A DNA stretch of 64,000 nt from Hippea sp. KM1 (GCF_000526195.1 NZ_JAFP01000001.1:1252014-1316013), one strand, 5' to 3'; shown: positions 28,538 through 37,020, numbered from the stretch's first letter. Notes: generated from the letters alone by a model not told the origin. A program made the numbers and translations.

Positions 28538-28598
28538 TTTTTGTGTTATAATTATTACTTAAAAATCCGATTTCTTAAGAGAGGAGGTGGGAAAAGTA

Positions 28599-28628
28599 TT
28601 GTTAATTTAGGCTTTGGGTTTGTATAAT
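28599..28628 (+). promoter_or_regulatory. Candidate sigma-70 promoter for the major pilin gene
   Basis: TTGTTA (28599-28604) and TATAAT (28623-28628) with an 18-base spacer, ahead of the AGGAGG ribosome site of mshA. A second TATAAT at about 28552 may add transcription. This would let the pilin be expressed above the level of the operon. Confidence 0.5.
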
Positions 28629-28663
28629 AAGTTAGTTAAAAAAATTTTTAGGAGGTATTTGAG

Positions 28664-29086
28664 ATGAGGAAAGAGGGTTTTACACTGATTGAGTTGATTA
28701 TCGTCATCGTGATTATCGGAATTTTGGCGGCTTTCGCCATACCAAAGTTTGCCAATTTAACGGGAGAGTCTAAAAAGGCTGTTATTGAAGGTGTAGCTGG
28801 GAGCATAAGATCTGCTGCTAATATTGTCCACGCTAAATGGCTTGCTCAGGGGGGTGGGGACACTGTAACTATGGCAGATGGTGATAATGTAACTGTTGGT
28901 AGTAATGGTTACCCTACAGCAGATTCAAGTGGCATATCGAAAGCTATAAATCTTGATGGTGCTGATAAGATAGTTGATCAAGACAATGGTACGTTTGCTT
29001 ATGATAATAAAACAGATTGTTCGGTAACATACGATAACAGTACTACCCCTCCTACTGTTAAAGTAACTACCACTGGCTGTGAATAA
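28664..29086 (+). CDS. mshA: MSHA-type major pilin (type IV prepilin)
   Basis: A 140-residue prepilin with short leader MRKEG, cleavage before FTLIE, Glu at mature position 5 and a hydrophobic alpha1 helix ending IPKFANLT. The C-terminal half is beta-type and ends with two cysteines that could form the usual disulfide loop. Every Asp-Asn pair in it (four) is part of an Asp-Asn-x-Thr site. It has its own promoter and strong ribosome site. Assignment as the main pilin follows from position and size. Confidence 0.85.
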   Translation: MRKEGFTLIELIIVIVIIGILAAFAIPKFANLTGESKKAVIEGVAGSIRSAANIVHAKWLAQGGGDTVTMADGDNVTVGSNGYPTADSSGISKAINLDGADKIVDQDNGTFAYDNKTDCSVTYDNSTTPPTVKVTTTGCE

Positions 29087-29089
29087 CCC

Positions 29090-30310
29090 ATGAAGTTTGC
29101 CTATCAAGGCACTGCTGAGGGCAAGAGGGTTTCGGGCATTATAGAGGCAGCGTCTCAGGATGAGGCGCTGCTTTTTTTATACGATAAGGGCATAGATGTT
29201 GAGGTTTTAAAGCAAGCCTCTGCGTTTGATGAGTTGGGCAATATAATAAATCAGCTCAGGGTAAGATTTGGCCGTGTAAAGTTAGAGGATTTAATCGTTT
29301 TTACACGCCAATTTGCCACACTGTTTGATGCAGGTGTGCCTATTTCGACGATTTTAGAGCGCTTAAGCGAACAGACAGTCTCATTCAAATTGAAAGGCAT
29401 AGTTGAGCAGATAAGAAAGGATGTTGATGGCGGAATGTCCTTGAGTGAGGCATTTGCAATTCACAAAAGTGTTTTTTCGCCGCTGTACATAAACATGCTC
29501 AGGGTTGGTGAGGAGAGCGGAACATTGGATGTGGTTTTGGAAAGGCTTGCAACGATTTTGGAGACTGAATTAAAGACAAGAAACAGGATAAAGACAGCCA
29601 CGCGGTATCCAAAGATCGTGGTTACAGCGATTGTTGTGGCCTTCACGATAATAATCACATTTGTTATACCCAAATTCGTAGGCATTTTTAGCAAATTTAA
29701 TGTTCAACTGCCACTGCCCACAAGGATACTTATAGCGGTGAATAACTTTGTTCATAATTACTGGTGGCTGGTATTGATTCTTATCGTAAGCGGGATTGTT
29801 GCCTTTAAAAGATACAAGATGACGCAGGCCGGCAAAAGAAAGATAGACGAATGGATTTTAAAGATGCCGATAATAGGTAAGCTTGTTCATAAAATTTACA
29901 TATCGAGGATGATGAGAATATTGGGGCTTTTGTATAAAAGCGGCCTTGCCATAACAACGGCTTTGAGCATAGTGGCCGAGGTTACGGGCAATGAGATAGC
30001 GCGGGATGCCGTTTTGGCTATCAGGGCCGATGTGGAAGGCGGTGCGACAATCTCAAGACCCATAAAGAACTCCAACTTCTTTCCAGATATTGTAAGTGAT
30101 ATGGTTGCCGTGGGTGAGGAGACGGGCAGATTGGATGAAATGATGTTTAAGGTTTCAGATTACTTTGATGAGGAAATCGAGTATGCAATAGCAAACCTAT
30201 CCACTGCTCTTGAGCCTATTCTATTGGTATTTATTGCGGGAATGGTGCTCCTTCTTGCACTGGGAGTGTTTTTGCCCATGTGGGACATGGTCAAGGTTAT
30301 CCATCAATGA
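29090..30310 (+). CDS. mshG: MSHA-type pilus inner-membrane platform protein (GspF/PilC family)
   Basis: A 406-residue GspF-family protein with two T2SSF domains: LEDLIVFTRQFATLFDAGVP in the first and RMMRILGLLYKSGLAITTAL in the second, each followed by hydrophobic segments (about 165-190, 215-235 and 370-395). It anchors the assembly ATPase at the inner membrane. It starts three bases after mshA and overlaps the next gene by 4 bases (ATGA). Confidence 0.88.
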   Translation: MKFAYQGTAEGKRVSGIIEAASQDEALLFLYDKGIDVEVLKQASAFDELGNIINQLRVRFGRVKLEDLIVFTRQFATLFDAGVPISTILERLSEQTVSFKLKGIVEQIRKDVDGGMSLSEAFAIHKSVFSPLYINMLRVGEESGTLDVVLERLATILETELKTRNRIKTATRYPKIVVTAIVVAFTIIITFVIPKFVGIFSKFNVQLPLPTRILIAVNNFVHNYWWLVLILIVSGIVAFKRYKMTQAGKRKIDEWILKMPIIGKLVHKIYISRMMRILGLLYKSGLAITTALSIVAEVTGNEIARDAVLAIRADVEGGATISRPIKNSNFFPDIVSDMVAVGEETGRLDEMMFKVSDYFDEEIEYAIANLSTALEPILLVFIAGMVLLLALGVFLPMWDMVKVIHQ

Positions 30311-30657
30311 GAGATGGATTTTCTGCATGGGAAGAGGTTATAGTCCTTGCTGTGATTGCCATTATGGTGAGTGTGGTTTATCAGAGGTATAGGGTGTTGA
30401 GAAATGAAGCCATAAGGACGCAACTGAATGTTGAGCTTTCCAATCTTAAGCTCGCCGTTGAGCTGTATAGGGTAAAAAATGGCAAACTTCCTTCTAACCT
30501 TTTGGAGCTTTACAAGAAGGGTTATCTGTATTACAGGGATTTTAGGATAGACAAAAAAAGGCAAGAGTTACTCGATAGATTGAATCATGCCTACATCTAT
30601 GACAACAAAACGGGCTCTGTTTACATAAACCCCAAGACAATCAAGGCGCTGGAATGA
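30307..30657 (+). CDS. mshF: MshF-like minor pilin-like protein
   Basis: A 116-residue protein with one N-terminal hydrophobic helix. The start MRDGFSAWEEVIVLAVIAIM looks like a prepilin leader (G, F, then E at +5), but with SAW in place of TLI, so processing is uncertain. The following helix NLKLAVELYRVKNGKLPSNLLEL resembles pseudopilins of the GspG type. Its ATG overlaps the mshG stop. Assignment to mshF rests on position after mshG and small size. Confidence 0.6.
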   Translation: MRDGFSAWEEVIVLAVIAIMVSVVYQRYRVLRNEAIRTQLNVELSNLKLAVELYRVKNGKLPSNLLELYKKGYLYYRDFRIDKKRQELLDRLNHAYIYDNKTGSVYINPKTIKALE

Positions 30658-31085
30658 AAAGCGGTTTTACATTGATCGAGCTTATAATCGTTATTGTGCT
30701 GATAGGTATATTATCCATAGTGGTTGGGCCAAAGATCTTCACAGGTGGCTATAAAGAAAAGGCCGATCAGATAAAGTTTGCCACCATAGTTCGGTATGCC
30801 CAGCATGAGGCTATGGTTAGGGGCGGCGGGGTTTGTGTTGGGTTTAACGGTTCGAGTTATTATGTTGAGGAAGGGTCGAGTAAGATACTGGTGCCGGGTG
30901 AGAAGAGCGAGGATATAGGGGTTGAGAAAAGCATAAACAGTTCTGTTTCGCCAATTTGTTTTGATTTTATGGGTGAGCCTGTTTATGACAACGGGAGCAA
31001 AATAACGGACAATACAACGATTATAATTGATGGTAAAAAGGTCATCATAACACCAATTGCAGGCGGTGTGATTCTAAATGATTAA
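30654..31085 (+). CDS. Minor prepilin, GspH/FimT-like (MshC or MshB position)
   Basis: A 143-residue prepilin with leader MKSG and FTLIELIIVIVLIGIL. The later part has the GspH/FimT feel (KFATIVRYAQHEAMVRG, PICFDFMGEPVYDNG, ending in a glycine-rich strand). Overlaps the gene before by 4 bases and the one after by 8. Two Asp-Asn-x-Ser/Thr sites. MshC is the closest role by layout, but MshB cannot be excluded. Confidence 0.75.
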   Translation: MKSGFTLIELIIVIVLIGILSIVVGPKIFTGGYKEKADQIKFATIVRYAQHEAMVRGGGVCVGFNGSSYYVEEGSSKILVPGEKSEDIGVEKSINSSVSPICFDFMGEPVYDNGSKITDNTTIIIDGKKVIITPIAGGVILND

Positions 31086-31590
31086 AAACAAAGAGGGTTT
31101 TACACTTATTGAGATAATACTTGCCATAGTTGTGTTTTCTATTGGTGTGGTGGGTGTTATGGTCGTTTTTTATAATACATTGGGCAGAACATCTGATCCG
31201 ATTATCAGACATAGGGCTGTAGAGGTTGCCCAGTCCGTTATGGATGAGATACTATCAAGAAAGTTCGATAACGATACACCAAACGGTGGAGGCGTTATTC
31301 CTCCAAATAAAATCAATATAGGGAAAGAGAGCAATGACGGTAGTGGCACAGAAACATTTGACGATGTGGATGATTTCAATGGCTTAAGCTGCACAACCGG
31401 CTCAAACGGGTGTTTTCCTGATGTTACGCCGGGGTATCATGTAGAGGTAACTGTTCAATGTGTAAAACTGAATGGCAACAGTGTTGAGGTTGCAAGCTGT
31501 CCTGAGAATTTTAAACTCATAACTGTTAAGGTTAAATCAAAAGGGCTTAATGAAACATACACACTAAAGGCGCTAAAGGGAAACTTTTAG
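31078..31590 (+). CDS. mshD: Minor prepilin, MshD/PilV-like
   Basis: A 170-residue prepilin: leader MIKNKEG, then FTLIEIILAIVVFSIGVVGV. RAVEVAQSVMDEILSRKFDNDTP is typical of MshD, which has an AQxxMDEIL block at this place. Four cysteines lie in the C-terminal half. It likely forms part of the minor-pilin complex that primes the pilus. Confidence 0.8.
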   Translation: MIKNKEGFTLIEIILAIVVFSIGVVGVMVVFYNTLGRTSDPIIRHRAVEVAQSVMDEILSRKFDNDTPNGGGVIPPNKINIGKESNDGSGTETFDDVDDFNGLSCTTGSNGCFPDVTPGYHVEVTVQCVKLNGNSVEVASCPENFKLITVKVKSKGLNETYTLKALKGNF

Positions 31591-31592
31591 GA

Positions 31593-31625
31593 GGATTTTG
31601 AATTTTGGATTTTGGATTTTGAATT
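31593..31625 (+). repeat. Short tandem TTTTGGA-type repeat before mshO
   Basis: Four imperfect copies of an ATTTTGGATTTTGAA-like unit fill the 40-base gap between mshD and mshO. They sit between the GGAGG at 31590 and the mshO start and may be slippage-prone spacing; no coding role is seen. Confidence 0.5.
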
Positions 31626-31636
31626 AGAGAGTGGAT

Positions 31637-32389
31637 ATGGGATTTAATAGATCTAAAATTTATAATCCAAAATTGCAGGTAAGCGGTTTTACGCTTGTTG
31701 AGTTGATCATAACGATGGTGCTTGTGGGCATAGTGGCTTATCTTGGTTCAAACCTAATCATGCCCGTTATGGAAGGGTATGTGGATACACAGGTAAAAAC
31801 GCTTCTGTTCAATGAAGCCCAGTATGCTGCAAGCAGGATGGCAATTGAACTGAGAAATGCAATACCAAACACGGTTAAGGTTTTGAGCAACAGTGAAATC
31901 GAGTTTGCAGAGTTTTCTGATGCTGGTTACTATTCGCCGCTTCAAAACTCAGACAATATTACATGCATTGGGATTAATGTTGCGGCAAATGACTATGTGT
32001 CTATTTACAACACAAAGCCCGATTATTTCTATAGTGATAATAAGTCTATTCACAGGGTCTATACGATAAAAGACATACAGGGCGGAAGATGTATCCTGAA
32101 TAAAAACATCATCAAGGACTCACCCTATCACAGGATATACAAAATAGGCAAAATTGTGAAGTTTTACTTAAAAGACAGGAAGATTTACAGGGATTCTGTC
32201 GATTTTCCAAACAAAGCAAAAATAGAAGAGGGTGGATACATAATGGCAAATTACATAAAAAGCCTGAAGTTCACATACATGCAAGGCTTTACATTCAGGC
32301 AGGCCGTGTTAAAAATCGAGCTTGTTATGAGAAAGGGCGATGTTGAGTTGACATACAACCAGGAGGTGCATATAAGAAATGTCCCTTAA
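31637..32389 (+). CDS. mshO: Minor prepilin, MshO/PilW-like
   Basis: A prepilin of about 250 residues with an unusually long leader (about 17 residues to the glycine in VSG), then FTLVELIITMVLVGIVAYLG. AQYAASRMAIELRNAIP is the MshO/PilW-type block after the helix. Has two Asp-Asn-x-Ser/Thr sites and a cysteine pair. The frame opens at 31631 (GTG); the ATG at 31637 is adopted. It overlaps mshP by 11 bases. Confidence 0.78.
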   Translation: MGFNRSKIYNPKLQVSGFTLVELIITMVLVGIVAYLGSNLIMPVMEGYVDTQVKTLLFNEAQYAASRMAIELRNAIPNTVKVLSNSEIEFAEFSDAGYYSPLQNSDNITCIGINVAANDYVSIYNTKPDYFYSDNKSIHRVYTIKDIQGGRCILNKNIIKDSPYHRIYKIGKIVKFYLKDRKIYRDSVDFPNKAKIEEGGYIMANYIKSLKFTYMQGFTFRQAVLKIELVMRKGDVELTYNQEVHIRNVP

Positions 32390-32744
32390 CAACAAAGGTT
32401 CTTTGATTTTTATTGTTTTTTTGCTTATACTATTTGCGTTTATTGGAGGGATGATCGTTAGCCTTCTGTCAAGCAGCAGCATCTCCTCTTCTGAGGATCT
32501 GCTTTCTGCTCAAGCCCTTTACCTTGCAGAAAGTGGCAAGGAAATTGCTATTGAAAGGTGTGTAATAGAAGGTAGCTGTATAGGTGGGGTTTACACAATG
32601 GGCAATGGAAAGATAACTCTAAAATTTTTAGGAAACTCCACGATAACATTGGATAACGGCTCAACCGTGAAGTTGCATACGGTAACAAGTGAAGGGGAGA
32701 TTGGTGATATAAAACGCAAGATAGAGTTTAAGTTCTGGAATTGA
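32379..32744 (+). CDS. mshP: MshP/PilX-like minor pilus protein
   Basis: A 121-residue protein with an N-terminal hydrophobic helix after MSLNNKGS, then an ALYLAESGKEIAIERC block like that of PilX/MshP-type proteins. There is no Glu at +5, as in other MshP proteins. One Asp-Asn-Gly-Ser site. It completes the C-D-O-P minor-pilin group. Confidence 0.7.
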   Translation: MSLNNKGSLIFIVFLLILFAFIGGMIVSLLSSSSISSSEDLLSAQALYLAESGKEIAIERCVIEGSCIGGVYTMGNGKITLKFLGNSTITLDNGSTVKLHTVTSEGEIGDIKRKIEFKFWN

Positions 32745-32745
32745 T

Positions 32746-33594
32746 ATGTATAAGGATTTTTTTGGCTTTGAAGAGGAACCGTTCAGGCTAACACCCGATC
32801 CTGAGTTCTTTTATAGCTCTGAGGAGCACGACGATGCCATAAGAACCATAGAGTATGCGATTAGCTCAAGGAGGGGAATAATAGTCCTTGTGGGCGATGT
32901 GGGCGTGGGAAAGACCACATTGAGCAGGGTCCTTCTAAATAAGCTCATAAACACCCAGGTCAGTCTGGTTTTAAACCCATTTCTATCAGAAAGCGAAATA
33001 CTCAAATACATAGCAAAGGATTTTGGCTTGAACATAGAAAACAAAGACAAGGGCGAGATATTTCAAGATTTGGTGGATTACTTTGTAGGGCTTTATAAAT
33101 CCAACAACAACGCATTGATAATCGTGGATGAGGCTCAGCATTTGAGTTTTGAATCTATGGAGATGATAAGGCAAATCTCAAATATTGAGATGGAGAACGC
33201 CAAGCTCGTTCAGATCCTGCTTGTTGGCCAAAGTGAGCTAATAAATAAACTAAACCAGACAAAACTCAGGCAGATAAAGCAGAGGGTTGCCTATTGGGTA
33301 TACCTTAAAGGCTTAAGCTTTGAAGAGACAAAATCATACATAGAATACAGGGTAAATCAGGCCCTAAAGTACAGACGATCGATATTCAAAGACAGGGCTG
33401 TAAAATACATCTATAAGCTGACAAGAGGCAATCCCAGGGAGATAAATCAGCTTGCAGAAACAAGCCTTATATTTGCAGCATCAAGAAACTCAAAAAAGGT
33501 ATATCCAAAGGATGTGGTCATGGCAGCTAAAGAGTATTACAAATTCGACAAAAAGAGGCTTCTAAGACTCGGTCTTGCGGGTATAATAAGATGA
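32746..33594 (+). CDS. mshM: MshM/ExeA-like AAA ATPase
   Basis: A 282-residue AAA ATPase of the ExeA/GspA/MshM group. The start MYKDFFGFEEEPFRLTPDPE is diagnostic; Walker A GDVGVGKTT is at residues 50-58 and Walker B LIIVDEAQHL at about 123-132. In related systems such ATPases help place the secretion or pilus complex in the cell wall. It overlaps the mshN-like gene by 4 bases. Confidence 0.85.
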   Translation: MYKDFFGFEEEPFRLTPDPEFFYSSEEHDDAIRTIEYAISSRRGIIVLVGDVGVGKTTLSRVLLNKLINTQVSLVLNPFLSESEILKYIAKDFGLNIENKDKGEIFQDLVDYFVGLYKSNNNALIIVDEAQHLSFESMEMIRQISNIEMENAKLVQILLVGQSELINKLNQTKLRQIKQRVAYWVYLKGLSFEETKSYIEYRVNQALKYRRSIFKDRAVKYIYKLTRGNPREINQLAETSLIFAASRNSKKVYPKDVVMAAKEYYKFDKKRLLRLGLAGIIR

Positions 33595-34280
33595 GTCTGA
33601 TTGCTAAATCCCTAAAAAGACTTCAAACAGACAGAAAAACACACAAAAAAGCATTTACGGGGACGGTAAACCCAAGCCAAATAAACGAGGTGGCGATATA
33701 TGCATTGCTTCTGCTTGTATGCCTTGGCTCTTTTGGGCTTTATTTTATATCAACCAACAAAAAAATAGAAGGACAAATCAAAGAAAAAGACCTATCCATC
33801 ATTAGCAAAATAGAGAAAAACATAAGCAACGGCGAACTCATGATAAGACAAAGGAAAATAAAGGGAAAGGGAAGATTTGAGTATTATTTGGAAACAAACA
33901 AATTGAAGGAACTAAAAGACTTGGCGCAAAAGGAGAACAACATAAAATACTTAGGCATATACTATGCAAAAACAGGCAATGCTAAAAAGGCTATAGAATT
34001 GCTTGGATTTTATCTAAAAAGACACCAAGACGACCAGGCAAGGCTATATTTAATCATGGCCCTAAAACAACAGAATAGATACAAAGAGGCTTTAGAGGAA
34101 TTAAAAAAGATAAATACCCAGAGATATGAAGTGTATCTGGATAGGGCTGTAATATATGAGGAGATCGGCATGATAGATAAAGCCAGGCAAAATTACAGGG
34201 AAGCATTGAAAATGACGCCTGATCCTGTTTTAAGGGGCACAATAAAATCCAAACTCGTGGTTTTGGGGTTTGTAAAATAA
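33591..34280 (+). CDS. mshN: MshN-like TPR protein with one membrane segment
   Basis: A 229-residue protein. Residues about 35-52 are a single membrane span after a basic cytoplasmic N-terminus; the rest is helical with two to three TPR-like repeats (KEALEELKKINTQRYEVYLD, IDKARQNYREALKMTPD). This is the MshN layout and it lies next to mshM. It probably scaffolds the pilus complex in the periplasm. Confidence 0.7.
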   Translation: MSLIAKSLKRLQTDRKTHKKAFTGTVNPSQINEVAIYALLLLVCLGSFGLYFISTNKKIEGQIKEKDLSIISKIEKNISNGELMIRQRKIKGKGRFEYYLETNKLKELKDLAQKENNIKYLGIYYAKTGNAKKAIELLGFYLKRHQDDQARLYLIMALKQQNRYKEALEELKKINTQRYEVYLDRAVIYEEIGMIDKARQNYREALKMTPDPVLRGTIKSKLVVLGFVK

Positions 34281-35275
34281 TGGATTTAAACCTAAGATGC
34301 GGTATAGCCATAGGAAAAAACCGAATAGATGCATGCATATTGAAGAAAAAGGGAAGGGATTACTCTATAGAAAGTCTGTTCTTCTATGATTTTGCAAATG
34401 AAGGTGAGCTTGAAGATATATTTAACGCCTTATCGGACTATATCCCAAAAGAAATCCTGGCCAATGTATCATTCAAGCACCAGTCGATTATAGAGCATAT
34501 ATACTTTTACAACAACAACACAGAATCAAAATCCAATATATACAAAGACCTAAAGAGGGATTACGAGATAGAGCTAAAGGATTACATAATAGATTACGAA
34601 GAACACCAGATAAAGGACAAGACCGTTGCATATGTGGTTGCACTTCCCAAGAGTCTATTTAATTTCTATTACGGCATGCTGGAAAAACAAAAGAAATTAA
34701 AATTGTACAGCTTTGAAACACACAGCGTATCAATTAGAAGGGCCGCTAATGAGTTTCTTGAGGGTGATTATCTGTTGGGTTGTGCAATATTTAAGGACTA
34801 TTCTGTCATATCTGCCTGCTCCCAAGGAAAGGTTTTGGCCTTAAGAAACTTAAGATACTCATGGAGTGAACTCATAAACTCATTATGCAACGCTGGAGGC
34901 ATAACCCAAGAAGAGGCAGAAAGACTCATAAGGGAAAAGGGGCTGGAAGAACCTGATGATGGCAATGAAGAGGAGGAGGCGGTTTACAGAAGCATATCCG
35001 AGGCATTCGATCAATTCACAATAGAGATACAGCGAACCATAGATTACATCACCACCGTTCAGAAGATAGGAGACATACAAAAGATCATAACCATAGGTGA
35101 AGTAAACAAGATAAAAAAGCTGGAAAACTATATATCCAGGCTGTTTTCTTTGGAAACCACAAGATTCCAACCGCAAAAATTGATCGAATTCAACGAAGAG
35201 ATCGACTTTTCCGCTATTGATAAAATGAATTATTTGGAAGTTTGCATAGGTGCGGCATTGAGAGAGGTAAAATGA
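34280..35275 (+). CDS. mshI: MshI-like protein (PilM actin-fold family)
   Basis: A 331-residue cytoplasmic protein at the PilM/MshI position directly before the PilN- and PilO-like genes. Sequence is divergent, but the opening NLRCGIAIGKNRIDACILKK looks like the first phosphate loop of the actin-like fold, and LLGCAIFKDYSVISACSQGK like the second-domain strand pair. It should bind the N-terminus of the PilN-like protein. Start overlaps the mshN stop by one base. Confidence 0.65.
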   Translation: MDLNLRCGIAIGKNRIDACILKKKGRDYSIESLFFYDFANEGELEDIFNALSDYIPKEILANVSFKHQSIIEHIYFYNNNTESKSNIYKDLKRDYEIELKDYIIDYEEHQIKDKTVAYVVALPKSLFNFYYGMLEKQKKLKLYSFETHSVSIRRAANEFLEGDYLLGCAIFKDYSVISACSQGKVLALRNLRYSWSELINSLCNAGGITQEEAERLIREKGLEEPDDGNEEEEAVYRSISEAFDQFTIEIQRTIDYITTVQKIGDIQKIITIGEVNKIKKLENYISRLFSLETTRFQPQKLIEFNEEIDFSAIDKMNYLEVCIGAALREVK

Positions 35276-35817
35276 AAGAGATAAACCTGCTTCCGAAGGA
35301 CAAGAGATTTTCATACAAGGAATACTTATTAAAAAGGATAGGCGTAGCGGCCCTTGTGCTTAACGCTGCGTTTCTGATTTTGGTTTATGTTGCAAATGTC
35401 TATTTTAACACCAAATTAACAAAATGCATCCAAAGAAAAAAACAGGTATTAAATAAAATCTCCTCCTTAGATGCAAAACTATCCAACTATGAAAGCAGTT
35501 ATAAAAACCTCACTAAAACCCTGATTAAGCTAAGAGAGGAAGAGAAAAAACTAAAGAGTATGATCTTTATTAGAAAATCGGCGTTTGCCTCAACGATAAT
35601 ATATCTAAACACATTTTCAAAGGGTGTGGGATTTAAGGGTTTCAGCTATGAGAATGGATACTTTAAAACAACCGGCATTGCCAATTCACTATCGGATTTT
35701 CAAAGATTTTATTACTTTTTGGAGAAAAATAAATACATAAAAAACCTAAATCTGCACTCCGTAAAACAGAAAGACGGCCAATTTGAATTTTCTATAAGCT
35801 ATGAGGTGGTGTATTGA
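35272..35817 (+). CDS. PilN-like inner-membrane protein (MshI1/MshJ position)
   Basis: A 181-residue bitopic protein. The start MKEINLLPKDKR carries the INLLP motif by which PilN docks on PilM-type proteins; a membrane span (about 24-42) and a coiled coil (about 45-95) follow, then a ferredoxin-like periplasmic domain. The ATG overlaps the MshI stop (ATGA); the longer frame at 35242 would lack a ribosome site. Confidence 0.78.
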   Translation: MKEINLLPKDKRFSYKEYLLKRIGVAALVLNAAFLILVYVANVYFNTKLTKCIQRKKQVLNKISSLDAKLSNYESSYKNLTKTLIKLREEEKKLKSMIFIRKSAFASTIIYLNTFSKGVGFKGFSYENGYFKTTGIANSLSDFQRFYYFLEKNKYIKNLNLHSVKQKDGQFEFSISYEVVY

Positions 35818-36377
35818 AAGCCATTCAGATTAAAAAGGATGTTAGTCTCAAAGAGTTAGTCATATTAGCAGTTCTTCTAATCATAGCCGTAAATATCGTA
35901 TTCTTTAAATACATACTCCCACCCTTAAAACACAAAAGGGAGGCCTTAATAGATAATTGCATAAATTACGAGACAGAGATATATTCCAAACTCTCCTCAA
36001 TACAAAACAAGCAGCAGGTATTCAACAAGATAGTGCGAGCAAGGAAAGAGATACAATTTATGAAAGACAAAATAGCATTGCTTAAAAACAAAAAGGTCAG
36101 CGTTTTAGATGTCGGGCATATGATAAAGGAATTACTCCTAAAAACAGGCATAAATGTTGTATCGTTTAATGTTGCACAGATAAAAAGGGATGGCTTTAAG
36201 GATATATATGAGTTCGATCTTGTTATAGATGATACATTGAAAAACATCGTTTACTTTCTGGATGCTATAGAGGACTATTCCCAGAATATGCAGGTTCCAT
36301 CTTACTCAATAGCAAGCAAAAACGGGCTCTATGAGGCAAAACTGAGAATAGAGTATGTGCAGGTGAATATGCAATGA
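35814..36377 (+). CDS. mshJ: PilO-like inner-membrane protein (MshJ-like)
   Basis: A 187-residue protein with one membrane span (about residues 14-34), a coiled-coil region (about 40-95) and a small periplasmic domain, the PilO/MshJ plan. It starts with TTG (overlapping the previous stop) behind GAGGTGG. It probably forms a complex with the PilN-like neighbour. Confidence 0.72.
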   Translation: MKAIQIKKDVSLKELVILAVLLIIAVNIVFFKYILPPLKHKREALIDNCINYETEIYSKLSSIQNKQQVFNKIVRARKEIQFMKDKIALLKNKKVSVLDVGHMIKELLLKTGINVVSFNVAQIKRDGFKDIYEFDLVIDDTLKNIVYFLDAIEDYSQNMQVPSYSIASKNGLYEAKLRIEYVQVNMQ

Positions 36378-36730
36378 AAAAAAGTGTAATTTTAGCCTGT
36401 CTTGTTTTTCTGCCCTTGATGGCAAACGCACATAAGTTGCCCGTATTCCATATACCGCCAAATAATAAATACAACCTATTCAATTACACATACTCACCAC
36501 CTATCAAACCACAAAACACAACCCAGAGCAGTGAACCATCAAGCCCAGATATAAACATTTCTGGCATATTCCTATCGGGTGGCAAAAGGGTTGTGTTAAT
36601 AGATTATCAGATACTCAAGGAAGGCGACAAGATAAAGGGATACACCATAGAAAAGATATTAGACGGAAAGGTGATACTCTCAAAAGGGCAAAGAAGGATA
36701 ATAAAATCCATATCCAACGACCTTGAGTAA
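36374..36730 (+). CDS. mshK: MshK-like periplasmic protein (PilP/GspC HR-like)
   Basis: A 118-residue exported protein: signal peptide ending ANA-HK, a proline-rich linker, then a compact beta domain (INISGIFLSGGKRVVLIDYQ, KGYTIEKILDGKVILSKGQ) like the homology region of PilP and MshK. Normally it contacts the secretin MshL, but no secretin gene follows here. It is the last gene of the pilus operon. Confidence 0.7.
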   Translation: MKKSVILACLVFLPLMANAHKLPVFHIPPNNKYNLFNYTYSPPIKPQNTTQSSEPSSPDINISGIFLSGGKRVVLIDYQILKEGDKIKGYTIEKILDGKVILSKGQRRIIKSISNDLE

Positions 36731-36771
36731 AGCAAAAGCATAACAAACACACATATCATTCCAACTAACTA

Positions 36772-36801
36772 TTGACACAATCCAGAATATGGGTGTATAA
36801 G
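36772..36801 (+). promoter_or_regulatory. Sigma-70 promoter ahead of the cobalamin riboswitch
   Basis: Perfect TTGACA at 36772-36777 and TATAAG at 36796-36801, spacer 18 bases. The predicted start at about 36808 coincides with the first base of the riboswitch closing stem. The gap between mshK and this promoter holds nothing else seen. Confidence 0.7.
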
Positions 36802-36807
36802 TAATCT

Positions 36808-36964
36808 GTCGGGTCAAGGAAGTCCGGTGAAAATCCGGCGCTGCCCCCGCAACTGTGAGGCTGACGAAACCCTAACAACGCCACTGTCGGGATGGGCTCC
36901 TAAGGGGTCGCTCGATGGGAAGGCAGGGGAGTAGGATGAAGCCGAGCCAGGAGACTTACCCGAC
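36808..36964 (+). promoter_or_regulatory. Cobalamin (adenosylcobalamin-type) riboswitch
   Basis: The outer stem GTCGGGT/ACCCGAC encloses the B12-box features: GGTGAAAATCCGGCGCTGCC, CCGCAACTGTG, and near the 3' end AGGATGAAGCCGAGCCAGGA followed by GACTTACCC. The order and spacing match the family. It lies ahead of nrdD, so B12 should lower expression of the B12-independent ribonucleotide reductase, the receptor gene and tonB. I do not see a clear terminator, so control is more likely at translation or by Rho. Confidence 0.93.
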
Positions 36965-36990
36965 AATAAAGAAGAACGGGAGGTTCAGTT

Positions 36991-37020
36991 ATGAGCATTA
37001 AAACCCCACCATCAACATAA
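36991..37020 (+). CDS. Possible nine-codon leader ORF after the riboswitch
   Basis: An ATG with an ideal GGGAGG ribosome site (seven-base gap) opens a frame for MSIKTPPST and then TAA. It falls between the riboswitch and nrdD. It could be a regulatory leader that senses the riboswitch state, or a relic. GAGGTT overlapping its ribosome site could also pair with AACCTC (about 37050) just ahead of the nrdD ribosome site. Confidence 0.35.
   Translation: MSIKTPPST

Noticed and set aside
28580..28613. Strong GAGGAGGTG ribosome-like site with a three-codon TTG frame upstream of mshA
   Set aside because: The frame is too short to be a gene; the real pilin start has its own AGGAGG. It may only be a leftover.
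31593..31625. CRISPR-like repeat
   Set aside because: It is a short, imperfect low-complexity tandem with no spacers. No CRISPR array was seen in the window.
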